Positions 21,068-34,042 of a stretch of 64,000 nt of DNA are shown here, piece after piece (position 1 is the stretch's first letter; every line of letters begins with the position of its first letter). The position numbers and the translations under genes were made by a program. The stretch is taken from contig WPDH01000123.1 of NCBI GenBank assembly GCA_019137255.1, forward strand, positions 62,001 through 126,000, written 5' to 3'. The notes below the pieces were generated by a model. That model did not search any database, was not told the origin of the DNA, and saw only the letters and a list, made by a program, of their open reading frames with translations. The stretch comes from Corinectria fuckeliana (Eukaryota; Ascomycota; Sordariomycetes; Hypocreales; Nectriaceae).

Positions 21068-24000
21068 CGTGGGCCGCGTAGCTCCAAGTCAGGTCTTGCT
21101 GCTCTATCGATGACTTTGGAGCTGGCGATGGCGGGATGCGACGGCGGTAGACGGCGAGGGGGTCGGCCTACGCACGAGTGAGGATACCCAAGACGGGCAA
21201 GTCGGTGCGTGAGAAGCCGGACGGTAAGACGTGGGTGGGTTGAAGGGGCGGCCTCGGTGGAGGGGGGAGTGGATGAATAGCGATAGGGATCGCGTGCCAG
21301 TTTCCCAGTAGCTGGATCGAGTCGAGTCGGATCGAATCGAATCGAGATGGATGCGTGGGATGAATCGTTCGGGTTGGTGACATGAACTGACAAGCCCTGT
21401 GAGTGCGTGACTCGTCTGTTTATGTGGTGGAAGGGTGTGGTCGAGTTTAGGGCTGTGCTTTCAATATGGACGACAGGCAGGCAACAGACGACGACAAACG
21501 GCCCGCGACAAGGAGAGTCCAACCAGGGGTGCGAGCACGCCTTTGGATACGAGGGGAGTTTGGTGGGAGTCTTGGGGCTTGGGCTCGGAAGCTTTAGTAT
21601 CGTGATAGATAGCCCCCCTTAGAGGGGAGGAGGGGAGGAGGGGAGGAACGAGACAAGTCGGGAAGCGGATGGGGAGGGGAGGAGAGGCTGCTGCAGAGCG
21701 AGTGCAAATCGGAGCGTGAGGCGGAGCGTGAGGCAGAGCTTGCAAGAGATGACAGAAGGGAAGTAATCGTCAAGGATGCAGATGATCTGAATAGTAGGTA
21801 GTGGGCGTCGTTTCAAGCGTTGAAGGCGGGATGCCGCTTGGACATTTGACGGGTAGTGGCTCGTGAGTGGCTGGCCCAACTGGAAGGTACGGCAGAAACA
21901 GTGGCCACCACCGGACTACCAACTGCGGGGTGACATGACAGGGAGGCTTCAATCCTTCGATTGACTCGTAATTAATTAGGTACGTGGTACCCAGGCTTTG
22001 GCGGACCGCGTGCTTCATTAAGTAGGTAAGTAGGTACTTCGTAGCTTAGTCTACTACCACCTTGATGCTAGTTAGCAACAGCCTTGGAAGCCCTTCCGTT
22101 GACCATTTCTGATTCTCCATCCTTTGTATCGGTGTCGGCGTTGCCTGTTGAGCGAGCGTCGCTCCATGTCAGCGAGCGTGTGTCTCAACTTCCCCTCCTC
22201 GACGGGCCTCCATTCTTTCTCCGACGAAGTGGAGTGGGAGGGGTTGTTTAGGTCCAGTCCAACGGATCCGGCGTGCTGAGGTTTCCCGGAATACAGAAGC
22301 ACAGGGAGGGACCAACCTTATGTACTTCCACCCTGACCGAGTTCCCCCTCATCCCGTCATACGTATTAGGTATGTAGAACCTAAGGATGGACCTACTACT
22401 TTTTGGGATGGTGTTGTACATAGATACATACCTAGAAACGTACCACTAATTAGAGTCTCTGTACTAGTACTTTGCGGTGAAAAGGTGCCCAAGGTAACGT
22501 GGCAGACGAACTCCCCCGCGCAGGCCATGGAAGAGCATCCAAAATCTACGACACACACACCAGGCCTACTAATCAGCCAACCCTCACAGGTCCAAGCCCA
22601 TCCTCCCCGCAGGGCAGAATAGGTTGAGATGTGGAACACGCAGGAAGTACGATCGCTTTGGCTTCCGGTGGCCAATACTTTCGACGCAATGCACATGGCG
22701 GGCTTCTTTGCATGGTGCAGCTAGCCCCTCATGTGCTACCCGATTTGCTTGCAATGCGCTGGAGCTGGGTTGGCTCCGGTGTCTCCATCACGCCGCAGCT
22801 CTATTTGATAGAAGGGCCAAAAAAAAATTCTGATACACCACCTCGTCCAGCCGATGAGGGCTTTTTACTTTCCTATTTTTGCCCTCGGTCCTATCGCCTA
22901 AACACTCGTGATAGAAAATTAGTGGTTGTTGAACTAGGCTAAAGAGAACCAACGCTACATACGAGACGTCCGGCAAGACTAGGTACCTAGTATGGGGGTT
23001 GGTGGGTTGATCGTCTCTGGATAGTAGAGAGTACAGCAGGCGGATGGGCAAATACAAATCGGAACATGGCCGGCATCATATCTTGGCTGTCCGCCGTAAG
23101 GAGAGACAAGTACACAGCTAGTTCCCTGTACGCAGCATGACGTCTCTCTATTTCTGCAGCCACCGAAATGCACAAGCCTAGGTTACCGGCCAACGCTTGT
23201 TGCACCATCGTCATGTAAAGACATCCATGTCGGCGGCTGTCTATCTGAGAAGAGCATCTGAGAAAATCACAAGGTGCGAATTAATCGTGGTGATGGCCTA
23301 CATTGCATCTCTCTTCCCTTCCAACTCTGTCCCTGTGGACGGGCTAAGGCACTGCAGCAGCTGCATGCGAGGGACAGGTGGGCCCGACCATGACGCATGA
23401 GCTCTGTCGACATCGATGAACCTATCATTAGCAACATGTGAATGAGGAAAGCCAAGAAACGCTGCCAGACTCCACGCTGCAAGCGTCGCCTGCGTGCTGA
23501 TATAACCGACCCGAGAGCGGGAAAGAAAGAAAAAGAGGGCCAGGGCCAAAAGGGCCAGTCGAGAATCCGGTCGAAGCCATCTGCTCCTGTGCACGTTTAT
23601 CCTGACTGTACCATGGGAAGTACTTCGTACGGGCAGTCGATATGCCCACCAACCTAGAGCGAATGGCAATCTTCCTTTCTTTTGGGGGCATGTTTTCTAG
23701 TAGGCTGGCTTCCCCTAATAAGTGTATCATAGACTATTCCTCCTCCTAATCCCCGTAGTGCTGTGACACCCCGGTTACCCATTATCTATGTATGTACGAG
23801 GCAGTCAATAATTGGCCTCGTTGCGGATACCGTATTTAAAAAAGGCAGCATTGCACACATCCCACATGCCGGGAGCTTTCACGGTTGGTGGCACCACGCA
23901 CACGCTGCTTCTTTGTCACTCCATCCATCACAGGCTACGGGCTAATCATCAGGCTACGGGCGGGAAGGGCGGAAAGCGAATGCCACAGGACGGTCCATTC

Positions 24001-25559
24001 CATCCCTCTTCAGCTGCCTCCAGCTCCAAGCTTAAGCAGAAGGAGGGCATAGAGATGGTGTGGGATGAGGGGTGCATCCGTGAGAAAGAGAGAAAAAATT
24101 GTGTCCAAACTCTATGAGGTACCTTTCAGCACCGCACCCTTGCGCGTCCCCCATCCGCATACAAACACATCCCTAAGTAAGTATCTAGTCTAGTATGCCT
24201 GGCACATCCCATCCACGTTTACTACGTCGCCCTTCCAGGCTGCCTTGCCCTCGTGGGCGGTAACTGAATGAAGAGGTGAGGTGGTCAGGCCTTGCTCCAT
24301 CTAGCTAGGTTGGTTCAAGTATAAAATCAACTGCCTCTGCCTCTGGCCAGGCCCTCCCTTTTCCCGATCTCTTGCTCGATGACACGAGACATGCAACGAC
24401 CTCATCTCGCAGAGCAATTCGTCTCTGCCTTCTTTCGTCTTACAAAAGTCCAGCTTCTTGCCATTGTCTCTCCCGCTACCTCCTCTTGCTCCCCCACCGC
24501 CCTTTACCGAACGACCCTGCTTGCCTGACTCGCCGCCCCTCTATCCTGATGCGGCTGGACCCTTTGCATCCCATCTAGACTCTCATAACTAAGAGAAGCC
24601 CACGCACCGATTACTTTAGCACCACTGTGGCCGCGACCTCGAGCAAGTAGCTTACCCTGTACCTTGGCCGAACACAGGGTATCTGACGGCGACTATCCAA
24701 ATATCTGGCCGCTCCGTTTGTCACTGTCAGCTCCCTCGCTCAGTCAGCTCTCCGATAGCTCCGTATCGCCGTCGCCGCCTTTGCTAGTTCGGCCGTTCCG
24801 GTCTACTCCCCCGGCTACAAGGCATACCTACGCCGCCGCCAGCAGCCCCTCCTCTGAGCGCTGCCGTGCTGCTGCTTCTGAGGCTTCCGTTGAGGCGAAA
24901 CCCTCTCCACCGCTATCCGGCCACAACCTACCTGGAAGCCAACAAAACAAAAAGACAAGCTCCGCGCACTTTCATCACATCAGAGTTTGCCTCGCACGCA
25001 GAGCATATAACTCCACGCCCGGTCGACCCAGCGAAAGCCCTCGGGTTCCACACCCTCACTCTCCATCGACGGGGCCCCAGCAATTGCGCTTGCGCTGCCG
25101 CCTTCTGCTTGCTTGCTGGCTTCGCCGCTCGAGTTTCCGGGTTGTTAGTCGCGCCCCTCCCCGGTCCCCAAATCCCGCCGAATCTTGTCCCGCTCCCCTT
25201 AAGTTAGGCCCTTCTGGAGCCAAAAGTTGGGAACGTTTTTCATTGCGCATGCGCGCGCGCCCACACCCTTCTGTCAAACCGTTATATCACCAGCCAGCTG
25301 CTTGCTTGGAGCAACAATCCCTCTTCTACTCATCCTTCTTCGCAACCTCCTCTTGTCGACGATGCATCGCAAGGCGCTCTGAGCCGCCGCCCGTCCGTCG
25401 CAGGTTCTTTCTCGACTGCAGGGGAAACCCGCTCCGTCCCGCTCCAGCCGCAGACCGCAAAGCCTCCCCGTTCGTCGCATCACTCTGAGTCTTTGTCTCG
25501 CCCCCAATCCGACCATCCGAATCCCCGATCCATCCCGACCACAACGCCCGCCCACTGAC
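21068..25559. other. Gene-poor stretch of 4.5 kb
   Basis: No open frame here looks coding. It should hold the ATE1 promoter on the left and a long CT-rich leader of the Nudix gene on the right (roughly 24,350-25,559). Two copies of the word TACTTCGTA occur, at 22035 and 23621. Confidence 0.5.
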
Positions 25560-26259
25560 ATGTCGAGTTCCGCCTCTGGCGAGTCGAGCGGTCGGTCAAT
25601 GGAGTCTCGGACCGGCAGAAGCAAGCAGCGTAAGTCTCCTCCATCGTGTGATTTTTACCAATGTCGAACCCCGCGGCTCGATCCTAGCTTGAGGTGCGCT
25701 TGCGCCAGTCAAGTCCTTCCTTTGGCGTGCACCTTACGTCCGCATTCTGCAACCAACACCGCATCCTCTTCCTTAGCCACCGCACAGCTCAGTCATTGTC
25801 GTGCAAATCGGCATCCCCACTGACAATGCCGCTCGCTTAGGCTACAACACCAAAGGAGAGCGTCTCGTCGCCGGCATCGTGCCCCTCACCCCCGATCAGA
25901 ACTATGTCCTGTTGATTCAGTCTACCCGCCGGAAAGGCTGGGTTCTGCCCAAGGGCGGTTGGGAGTCGGACGAGACATGCCAGGAGGCCGCCGAGCGTGA
26001 GGCCTGGGAAGAGGCCGGTATTGCCATCCAGATCAACTATGACCTGGGTGATATCGAAGAGAAGCGCCCACAGAAGTCGACCAAGGACCGGTCAAGGTAT
26101 CACTTCTTCGAGGGTACCGTCACTAGCGAGCACGACGAATGGCCTGAGAGGCACAAACGTGAGCGCCAGTGGTTTACCTTTACCCAGGCATGGGAACATT
26201 TGACCACCCGGCCGGAGCTCCAAGAGGCTCTCAACCGGTGTACTATGAACCGGCTGTAG
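25560..26259 (+). CDS. Diphosphoinositol polyphosphate phosphohydrolase (Nudix, Aps1-like)
   Basis: Nudix hydrolase that removes the beta-phosphate from diphosphoinositol phosphates such as IP7 and also cleaves dinucleoside polyphosphates; cytosolic or nuclear. Exons 25560-25629 and 25841-26259 encode 162 residues. After a Ser-rich tail, RTGRSKQRY leads into GERLVAGIVPL and then TRRKGWVLPKGGWE. The full Nudix box (G-x5-E-x7-REAxEExG-I) spans residues 62-84, with the metal-binding EREAWEEAG intact. The motif order and short length match fungal Aps1 and human DIPP. The 211-base intron ends CGCTTAG before the conserved Arg-Tyr junction. It is transcribed in the same direction as LSM1, which starts 1.1 kb downstream. 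Confidence 0.92.
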
Positions 26260-27347
26260 CCTCGAGAAGCAAAGTTTTAACAAAATTTCAGGCGGGTAGT
26301 AGCTTCCGGTGTCGACAGTCTGCCCTCCCCATATTTGAAGCACGTCCTGGGCTCTCCTGGGACATCCTCGCACACGATCAAATACGACGGAGATGGGCTC
26401 TTATTCGTCTCTGATTCACTTTTCAAGAAGCCGGACCAGTAGAAAGGGTACAGCTTTACGGCTCAACAAGGAGGCCCAGGAACGGGGCCTGGGAAACAGC
26501 CTCCATTTCCTTTACCCCATCGTGGTCTGCTTTGACAAGAGGCCTTCCATGTGCATTGATTCCACGGCGTTTCGGGTGGATCATTATGATAGAGTATTTA
26601 CAAAAATCTAAGAAATCCAGGCGGGTCGGTATATTGAGCAGCATAACACGGTGCATATATCAAGAGGGAACTGGGCATTGAAGGCGGACGGCAAAAAAAC
26701 ACTGGCTCGAGGATTCTTGGGTAATTTTTCCGAGCAGTCTCGCAATGAGAGCACGACAGTGAGTGATTTAGAAAAGTTTAACAAAAAGCCACAAGGGCAT
26801 CGCCATCTCGGCTAGATTTGAATCGACGTGGCGTTTTTCTCGCGTGCTTGACTGCTAAAAAGTGCCGCGGATGAGGCACGAAATGAGATGACCCGTCGAC
26901 CAGAATCACAGATGCAACTGCGCAGCTAATATCGAATTCTAATAAGTCTAGATGCTTGCTGCAAGCCTGTTCTGTCTTGCTTGCACCTTGATCTGGTCCT
27001 GCCCCGCCAAGCTGCCCCTCATTCGCCCCTCCATTGACTTTTCTCTGCCCCGCATTAAACGGTCCAAGATTCAGCTTGGAGTGACGCGAGTCACCTGGCA
27101 CGGCACGTGATGCGATCTTATCGATAATGCGCACGGCAACGTCTGCTAGGTCGGCAGGGAAGCATGTACCGACGACACAGACTAACCAGGCTTGCTCCCC
27201 ATCCCATTCCTGACAACGATCGACAAGTCAGTCATGTTCATATGAAAGCAGACTTCCGGCGGAGCGAATTTCATGGACCCTGACCAACCAACCTGAACAC
27301 CACCACAACCTGCCTGCGCCTGCGACCGACCGAACGCCCATGATATA
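26260..27347. other. Intergenic: Nudix 3' end and LSM1 promoter
   Basis: A CACGTG word lies at 27104-27109. An ATG at 27340 opens a three-codon upstream frame (ATG ATA TAA) that ends just before the LSM1 start. Open frames on the minus strand (26778-27134, 27182-27631) are not convincing. Confidence 0.5.
27104..27109 (+). promoter_or_regulatory. CACGTG E-box upstream of LSM1
   Basis: GCACGTGATG contains the palindromic core bound by bHLH factors of the Cbf1/Pho4 type. It lies about 240 bases before the LSM1 start. Function is inferred from motif and position only. Confidence 0.35.
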
Positions 27348-28116
27348 ATGGAGAGCCTCTCCATCTCCGATGCCCCTCCGCAGGGGGCCCCTCCATCCCA
27401 GGGACGCGGCGTCCCCCAGGCGCCCCCCCAGCTGCCGCCGCAGATGTTTACCACGGCAGCGCAGCTGCTGGATCTCACCGACAGTACGGATTCCACTGTG
27501 ACGTTTTGCCTTGTTTGATTTGGGGCTGCTGTTGGAGCGCGCCCCTCGGGACGGGGATCGTCGTGTGCTGACGGAGGCATAAAACTTGCAGAGAAACTCA
27601 TGCTCGCTCTGCGCGATGGAAGGAAACTCATTGGAGTGCTACGAAGCTGGGATCAATTCGGTGGGTAGTCGCGCGACCCCTTTGCATACTCTCGCTCGCT
27701 GGGGTTTCTTCTGTTGCCTTTGACCAAGGGAGAGAAGCTCGAGGAACGAGACACAGGAACCTATTCTAATCGACTCCGCTCCGCAACCAACAGCCAATCT
27801 AGTACTTCAATCGACGACAGAGCGCATATTCGCCACAAACCCAGCCTCGGAAGGCACCGATCGCCCTACGGGTGTGTATGCCGATGTGTTGCACGGCATT
27901 TTCCTCGTGCGTGGCGAGAACGTCCTCCTCCTCGGAGAGATTGACCTGGACAAGGACGACGACCCGCCGCCTGGCTTCGAGCCCGCCGAGCTCGATCTAG
28001 TGAAGCGCATGGCGGAGGAGAAGAAGGCCGCCGAGAAGGTGCGCGAAAAGTCGCGGCTGAAGAAGCTCGCCAAGCTTGGCTTCGAGGGAGAGAACCTGGG
28101 AGAGATCTTGCTATAG
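27348..28116 (+). CDS. LSM1: Lsm1, Sm-like subunit of the mRNA decapping activator ring
   Basis: Defines the cytoplasmic Lsm1-7 ring, which with Pat1 binds oligoadenylated mRNA 3' ends and promotes decapping. Exons 27348-27483, 27592-27660 and 27794-28116 encode 175 residues. A Pro/Gln-rich N-terminal tail (about 35 residues) precedes the Sm fold: LLDLTDKKLMLALRDG, then RDGRKLIGVLRSWDQF (Sm1) and the Sm2-like HGIFLVRGENVLLLGEID. The last 45 residues form a charged helix, a feature that sets Lsm1 apart from other Lsm proteins and contacts Pat1 and RNA. All three junctions keep the frame exactly. A three-codon upstream ORF ends at 27348. Confidence 0.94.
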
Positions 28117-29204
28117 AGTTGGTGGTATTGAAGTATGGCCTGAGAATACTAGACGGGGTGAGATGGCGAGGACGGGGCCGGAAGCGAGGGCGGCGGTGGT
28201 GGTGGATGGAGTTGCTATTTCGACTAGAAACTAGGGGACTACAGGGCAGAATATTGTGAAATGCCCTTGAGCCGAAACCCGAATGAGACGACTTTCCGAC
28301 AAAGGAGTCAGTCCTGGGACCTAGGACCTTGTAGGCGATCATGGCCGAGAGGTAGTTGGTTTATATAGCATGACTATTTACGACTTTGCTAAAATCTAAA
28401 AGCGCAATGACATCATGCGTACGACGTCTGCTCCGCGTGGAGCGTCCCCTATCAGGCCGGGATGGGATGCCTTGATCGGCTTTGATGATCAACGAAACTC
28501 CGAGAAAGAGAAGCCATGTCATGCTGCGGTGAGAAGTGTTCGAGGCGTTGAAGCATTACCGAGAGTAGACTTGTTTATCTGGTGCGGACGTTGGTACTTA
28601 CGTGCTTGTTACTCTTTCCTTCAGTCCTTCTTCACTGCTAACTATTGTTGATAATGGCTGGAGAGAGCTCCCTGCAGTCTAGATGTGTCCTTATCCAAAG
28701 TGAGCTTTCGAATACCGATACCGATTCCTAGATTAACTATACACCACCTGGTTAACCTTCTTCGATGGACTACTCGAAACAACATGCAATTGTTTCATTA
28801 AAAAACCATCGACGACTCGCAGCGACTACTACCTGCAAGTCACCGACAAGGTCCTAGAACTTCATGCCTTATATTCTGGCGCCGGCCACTTGAATTTGCT
28901 ATAGTTTACCATCGTGGACTGAAATTGAAGGTCATTGATTGAGGTTCTCAATTTATATACAGAGCTTCTTCTTTGATGTGTGTGGAGGAGTCCCGTTGGC
29001 TCACTGTTGTACACTGCCCCCCTTCGAACGGGGGACCTCAGTCCACTCACTCATACAGTGGTTAATACAGCCTGGTGTAGGTAGGTCATGCGTCCCAGAA
29101 CGCCTTTCGTGTGAATCATATCCGCTCATAGCCTCTCTTCCCCGTTCTAATAACCGCCGTTTCCGTCTTCAGTCTTTGGGTCGTGGGTTGGCCATTCTTC
29201 TGGT
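28117..29204. other. Intergenic, converging gene ends
   Basis: About 1.1 kb between two converging genes. No gene or repeat seen. Confidence 0.55.
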
Positions 29205-30144
29205 TCATTCCGGTCTTCTTTTCTTCAGCCTCTCGAACATTGGTATCGGGGTGTCGCCTCCTTTCATGCCTCCTAGCAGCCAGTCTGTCAGCCCGACGAA
29301 CTTTGCGCCGACGCCGCCCTCCCAATCACCGCCGGCTTGCGCCTGCTCGATGGTGTGGCTGAGGATGCGCCCCTCGGCATCAAAGTCGAAGATGAACAAG
29401 CCGGTGAAGGCCTTGTTGGGGTCGACGCCACGGCCGACGAAGGGCAGAGAGCGGGCTATGGAGCTGAAGCCGGAGGAGGGATTCGGTTCCTTGCACTTCT
29501 CGCACCAGCGGACGACGAGCTGCTCGGGCATGGCGCCGGGCCGCCGGGGCAGGAAGGTGATAGGCTCCGAGGTCATGCGCTCGGCGAGGATTTCGAGACG
29601 GACGTTGCCGATGATGGGGACGCGGTTCCAGGCGATCGGCGTCGTCCAGAGGGCGGCGCTGTAGGCAACGCGGCCAGAGACGACAGGGAGATGCGGGTGG
29701 GTAGACGGGAAGAGGTGCAGGGAGATGTTCGGTGCGAGGATGTCGTGGGGGAGCGGGGACTGGAGGAGGATCGGTAGTCGGTCTTGGAGAACTCGTAGGG
29801 CTGGAAAGTGAAACGAATTAGCATCCCAGCTGGACAATATTTGGGTGTTGCGTCGGTGAGGGCGACGTACTCTTGCCTAGCTTGGCCTTGTTGGGGTCGT
29901 TCGGCCCCTCGGCCCCGGCGCCAACCCACTTCACGCCCGTCGCATCGAAGTAGGTCTGGGACAGAGGCTTGCGCTCGGCTCGGCGGGCATCGTTGCGGGA
30001 AGGCCGGGGCTGGGCGGAGGCGACCTTGGCCTTGGCCGGGCCGAAGCGGGAGAGAGGGCGGCTCCGGACGAGGGAGGCGGGATGAGGGCGAGTGCAAGTC
30101 CGGCCGGGACGGCGGAGGAGGGCGGAGCGGATGGGCGCGGCCAT
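29205..30144 (-). CDS. Predicted mitochondrial protein, unknown function
   Basis: Minus-strand exons 30144-29871 and 29800-29205 encode 289 residues. The first 60 residues are very rich in Arg, Pro, Ala and Ser with only one acidic residue, a strong mitochondrial targeting signature. The mature part starts near QTYFDATGVKWVGAG. A compact domain follows, with RVLQDRLPILLQSPLP, ISLHLFPSTHPHLP, GRVAYSAALWTTPIAW and, near the end, GLFIFDFDAEGRILSHTIEQ and GLTDWLLGG. The alternation of strands and the final FDFDAEGRI..HTIE remind me of NTF2-like folds, but I cannot name the family. The 70-base intron has a GTACGT donor and TTCCAG acceptor. Function unknown; matrix location is an inference. Confidence 0.82.
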
Positions 30145-31550
30145 TGGTGGTCAGCGCAGCGGGTTGGGGAGCGTCATGGGAATCTGGGAGAGGCAGCGGG
30201 AAGAACCTTGTGACGTAGACCAAAAGCAAGATTTGTGTTTCTGGAGAAAATGCGTAATGGATCGAAGGTGTTGGAGTTCAGTCCACATTAGGCGACTTTT
30301 CGGTGGCAGAGGGTAGAGCTAAGCTAAGTTAATGGGTAAAGCCGGGTCGGTTGAAAGGTCGCGAAGGGCTGAGACGGAGCAAGTACCTTGCGTGGGAAAT
30401 TTGGTGAGGTTTGGTGGCAGTTTGGCCGCGATTGTACTTCGTACATAGCGACGGGAACAGGCTGCTGGAGTGTCCGCTGGTTGGTTACCACTCTGTACTA
30501 CTAATCTAGTAAGAAGTACATATGATCGATCCACTGGGAGCTTCTGCCTGCCCGGATGCCAAGTACTACATGTGATTGATGGTTGTTGGTGTCATCTTGC
30601 CGTATTTCCGATAACATTTGAAGAGCACGAGATACGCTCTCTTAGAGCCACCAACTGGCTGCGTATCGCTGCAGTGGGGCGAGGGAAGTCCTGTGCCCCC
30701 CCCCATCTAGGCCACGGGATGGTATGGGCTGTATCAGAGATCTCAGCCCGGCAGGTGGTGACAGGGCCAGCCGCTCATTCAACAACTTCGGCTAGTGTGC
30801 AAGGGAAAGCCGACTGACCAACCACTTGCTACTGTACAAATACCGTAGGAGCAAGTGACGCAGACACAATTGATGATGGACTGTGGCAGCGTGCAATCAC
30901 TCCTCCAGCCACATGGTTGCTCTTCATGCAAGGTACTGGCTGACTGTGCTGTAAAGTGAGTGAGTGGAGGATAGTAGTTCACGTTGAATATCAGAGAGGC
31001 AGCACACCATAGACATTGCTTCCAACATTCGCGGAGGAATAACGAGGGCGAATAGAGAAGTCGGCACGGTAAAGGGGAAACCAGATCCTGCATTTGACCT
31101 CCTGAGTTGTAGGCTACATCAGTTCATTTCTGCACTGCACGATGGGCAATTTCCGTACTGTAGCACGACAGATCTCTTGCACAGCCTCTTTGCCCGTCGT
31201 CTGTCATTTGTCCTCGCGCCCCACGTGACCCGTCACCTGCCTCTCCAACGCCCAGGCTGCTGCCGCCTACCCCCCTAACCCCCAGAATCCCTCTTGCTGG
31301 TTGCCGCGCTGGCGTTGCCTTGCGCTACGTTTACCTTTGTCTTTCTTCGCTTACTTTAGCCTGACGTACTTTGAGCCTCTGCAGCCTGCGCTCACCTTGA
31401 CCTTTCTTCCACCGTCACCATCACCATCACCACGACCTCATCCCCCATCACCATCGCCATCCGGACTGATCGCCCTCGCCGACCTCTGCATCCCGAATTC
31501 TTTTCCTTCCGAATCGACTCTTCGTCGCGACGCCCGCCGCTCCCGCCACC
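30145..31550. promoter_or_regulatory. Divergent promoter: mitochondrial protein / YPT1
   Basis: 1.4 kb between two divergent genes. It contains one TACTTCGTA word (30435), a CACGTGAC site at 31222, and a CA/CT-rich probable YPT1 leader from about 31,250 to 31,550. No additional gene seen. Confidence 0.5.
31222..31227 (+). promoter_or_regulatory. CACGTG E-box upstream of YPT1
   Basis: CCCACGTGACC lies about 325 bases before the YPT1 start. It is a candidate bHLH-factor site, judged by motif and position only. Confidence 0.35.
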
Positions 31551-32622
31551 ATGAACCCCGAGTAGTATGCCACTCCGCCTCCTTTGCGATAACCTCCTGA
31601 CCCCAACATCCGTTCCCATACTGACCCTTACTACAGAGTCCACCTCCCATTGTCGTTGCGTCCGCCGCGCCCTTCTTCACCTCAGGATACCCGCCCGCGA
31701 TCCCATGCCCCGTCTAACCCCTCTCGTCTAGATATGACTATCTCTTCAAGCTCCTCCTCATCGGTGATTCCGGTGTCGGAAAGTCTTGCTTGCTGCTGCG
31801 ATTTGCCGATGACACCTACACTGAGTCCTACATCTCCACCATCGGTGTCGATTTCGTACGTCCTTCTCCGTCATCATTTCTTGCTCCCCCCCCTCGGAAC
31901 ACGCCATCGCTGATACCCTATTTCAGAAAATCCGAACAATAGAGCTCGATGGAAAGACGGTCAAGCTGCAGATTGTACGTTTACTTTCCCCGGCGCATCA
32001 CACCCTCGCCGTCAGTCTACTGACAATAGTCTCCTACGCAGTGGGATACCGCCGGCCAAGAACGATTCCGAACCATCACTTCTTCCTACTACCGCGGTGC
32101 ACACGGTATTTGCGTCGTCTACGATGTCACCGACATGGACTCCTTCAACAACGTCAAGCAATGGCTTCAGGAGATTGACCGATACGCTACCGAGGGTGTC
32201 AACAAGCTGCTGGTCGGAAACAAGAGCGATATGTCGGATAAGAAGGTTGTCGAGTACTCAGTGGCCAAGGTAAGCCTTTTTTCCCTGTGCCAGCTTGCGT
32301 TGATTGCCCAATCCATCATATGCAAACGCAAATGCATTTGTGCTTAAATACTGCAACGCTACGCCCTATTATCTACCGAGATACTGCAACACCCTAGACC
32401 CGGTGGTTAATATTTGACGTCTAGGAATTTGCCGACAGCTTGGGCATTCCCTTCCTTGAGACCTCGGCCAAGAACGCCAGCAACGTCGAGCAGGCCTTCC
32501 TAACCATGGCCCGCCAGATTAAGGAGCGTATGGGCACTACCACGGCCAACAACACGAAACCCAGCGTGCAAGTCGGCCAGGGCCAGGGCGTCGGCCCCTC
32601 TTCCAACAACGGCTGCTGCTAA
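31551..32622 (+). CDS. YPT1: Rab GTPase Ypt1 (Rab1)
   Basis: Small GTPase governing ER-to-Golgi vesicle tethering and autophagosome formation, acting on Golgi and pre-autophagosomal membranes. Exons are 31551-31561 (11 bases), 31732-31855, 31927-31974 (48 bases), 32042-32269 and 32425-32622, giving 202 residues. All G-motifs are present: P-loop GDSGVGKS at residues 15-22, switch I ISTIGVDF, DTAGQE, NKSD and ETSAKNA. The C-terminus is NNGCC, a double-cysteine site for geranylgeranylation. The start MNPEYDYLFKLLLIG is the invariant Rab1 N-terminus; Glu4 is completed only after removal of the first intron (GA|A). The family match is close to complete along its length. Confidence 0.97.
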
Positions 32623-34042
32623 ACGCGCCCGAGTGACCGCTATTTCGAGGCGAAGCAGGACGACGGAGTACGGCCGGAATAGGGCAACGCTGGGGACATG
32701 ATCGAACGGGTTCAATCACGATTTTTGCTTTTCCCCATGTGCTCTCGCCCCCCCTTCTGCGCATAGACCAAATCATGTTCACTTGGATCTCGCTCTCAAT
32801 CCAACGTTGATCACGGCACTTTCCCCCTTGGCATTTGGAAGACGTTTATTTGTTTATTTCGGGTCAGCCCTACGGAAATCCTCACCAGACGGAAGGCCAT
32901 GAGGGAACGGGGGTTAGGCAAGGAATTTGGAGGGTCTGGGGAAGCATGTGAAGCAGGCACCAGGATGGCAAATCTTCACACAAACGACATGGGGGGTTGC
33001 GGGCTGCGGGTTGCGCGAGTGTAATTTCTCTCTTCTTGTTGTCTCTCTTGTTTGGCGGAATTTGAAACCTTTCGGAGATCTTACTACACTAGTTTTTCTC
33101 GCCAACGCCACTGTCGTTGTGTTGTCTCTTGCTATTGACGATTCATTCTTTGTTTGGCCTGGTCACGCACCTTTCGCCCCCAATAAAACCCTGTTTTGGT
33201 TTTTCTAGATTGGCTTGTTGTCTTCCCTCATACCTTTCTTTGTCGCGGTTCTCCTGCTTTACCTTCTTCTCCATCTTGATTCGATTCGATTCACTTTACT
33301 ACGGGGAAGGACTCAGGTTCTTTTTTCTTTTTTTTCGTTACATGTCTATTACCGGTAGTGTGCTTTTTGACTTCCGTCGTCTTGGCTTTGACCCTTGATT
33401 TCGTTTGCGTGTGCGCGAGGATGGGAGCACTCTTAATATAGGCGGAAACCCTCTTATTCTAGACCCAAACCGTCCCCGTTTCTGTCCACGTCTTTGATAC
33501 TGTTGATCAAAGCCCTATTCCTGGGCCTCGTCTTGTCCCCCGTTTCGTGCTGTGACGTGGAATGCAGGTTGGGTTATGTGCCTTTCTGCCTGCAGATAGT
33601 GTGGTCGAGGTATGATGTGGGTAGATGTTCTATCTCAAGTAGCATAGCACAAGGCGTGGTACCTTATTTGGACAGGCGTTTGACGTGAAGTATCAGGTAT
33701 TAATATTATGTCCATAGTAAAAAAAAAAGCTAGCTACCAGTGCTCTCCAAAAACAACCGTGGCTATCAAGTTCGGAGTCCCGTAAGCGACAATATTAAGA
33801 TACACCCGATGACATGGAGAAAGAACTTCAACAGGTATCACAAGATTATGGCTCCGTCACAATGAATCCCTGTCACTGTGATTCTTTTCCTGCCCGTAGT
33901 CCGTAGGGTATCGCCTTAGTTTCCTATCCTTAATAGTACAGATAAGGAAGGAAATGTGCCTCGACTGGGCAGTGTCATTAATCATGAGACCTAAAATGGC
34001 TGATGTTTTCATTCGTTCGTGGCGTGCCCGTGAAACTGACAT
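32623..34042. other. Intergenic, converging gene ends
   Basis: 1.4 kb, T/C-rich between about 33,000 and 33,400, probably including the YPT1 3' UTR. No gene seen. Confidence 0.5.

Noticed and set aside
24664..25488. 274-codon open frame on the plus strand upstream of the Nudix gene
   Set aside because: It begins at a TTG rather than an ATG and lies in a CT-rich tract that looks like the leader of the Nudix gene; the translation is low-complexity Ser/Pro/Arg.
26778..27631. Two adjacent open frames on the minus strand between the Nudix and LSM1 genes
   Set aside because: Some stretches look protein-like, but there is no recognisable domain, no clear start and they overlap the LSM1 promoter and first exon.
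29337..29777. 146-codon open frame on the plus strand
   Set aside because: Opposite-strand shadow of the mitochondrial protein gene at 29205-30144.
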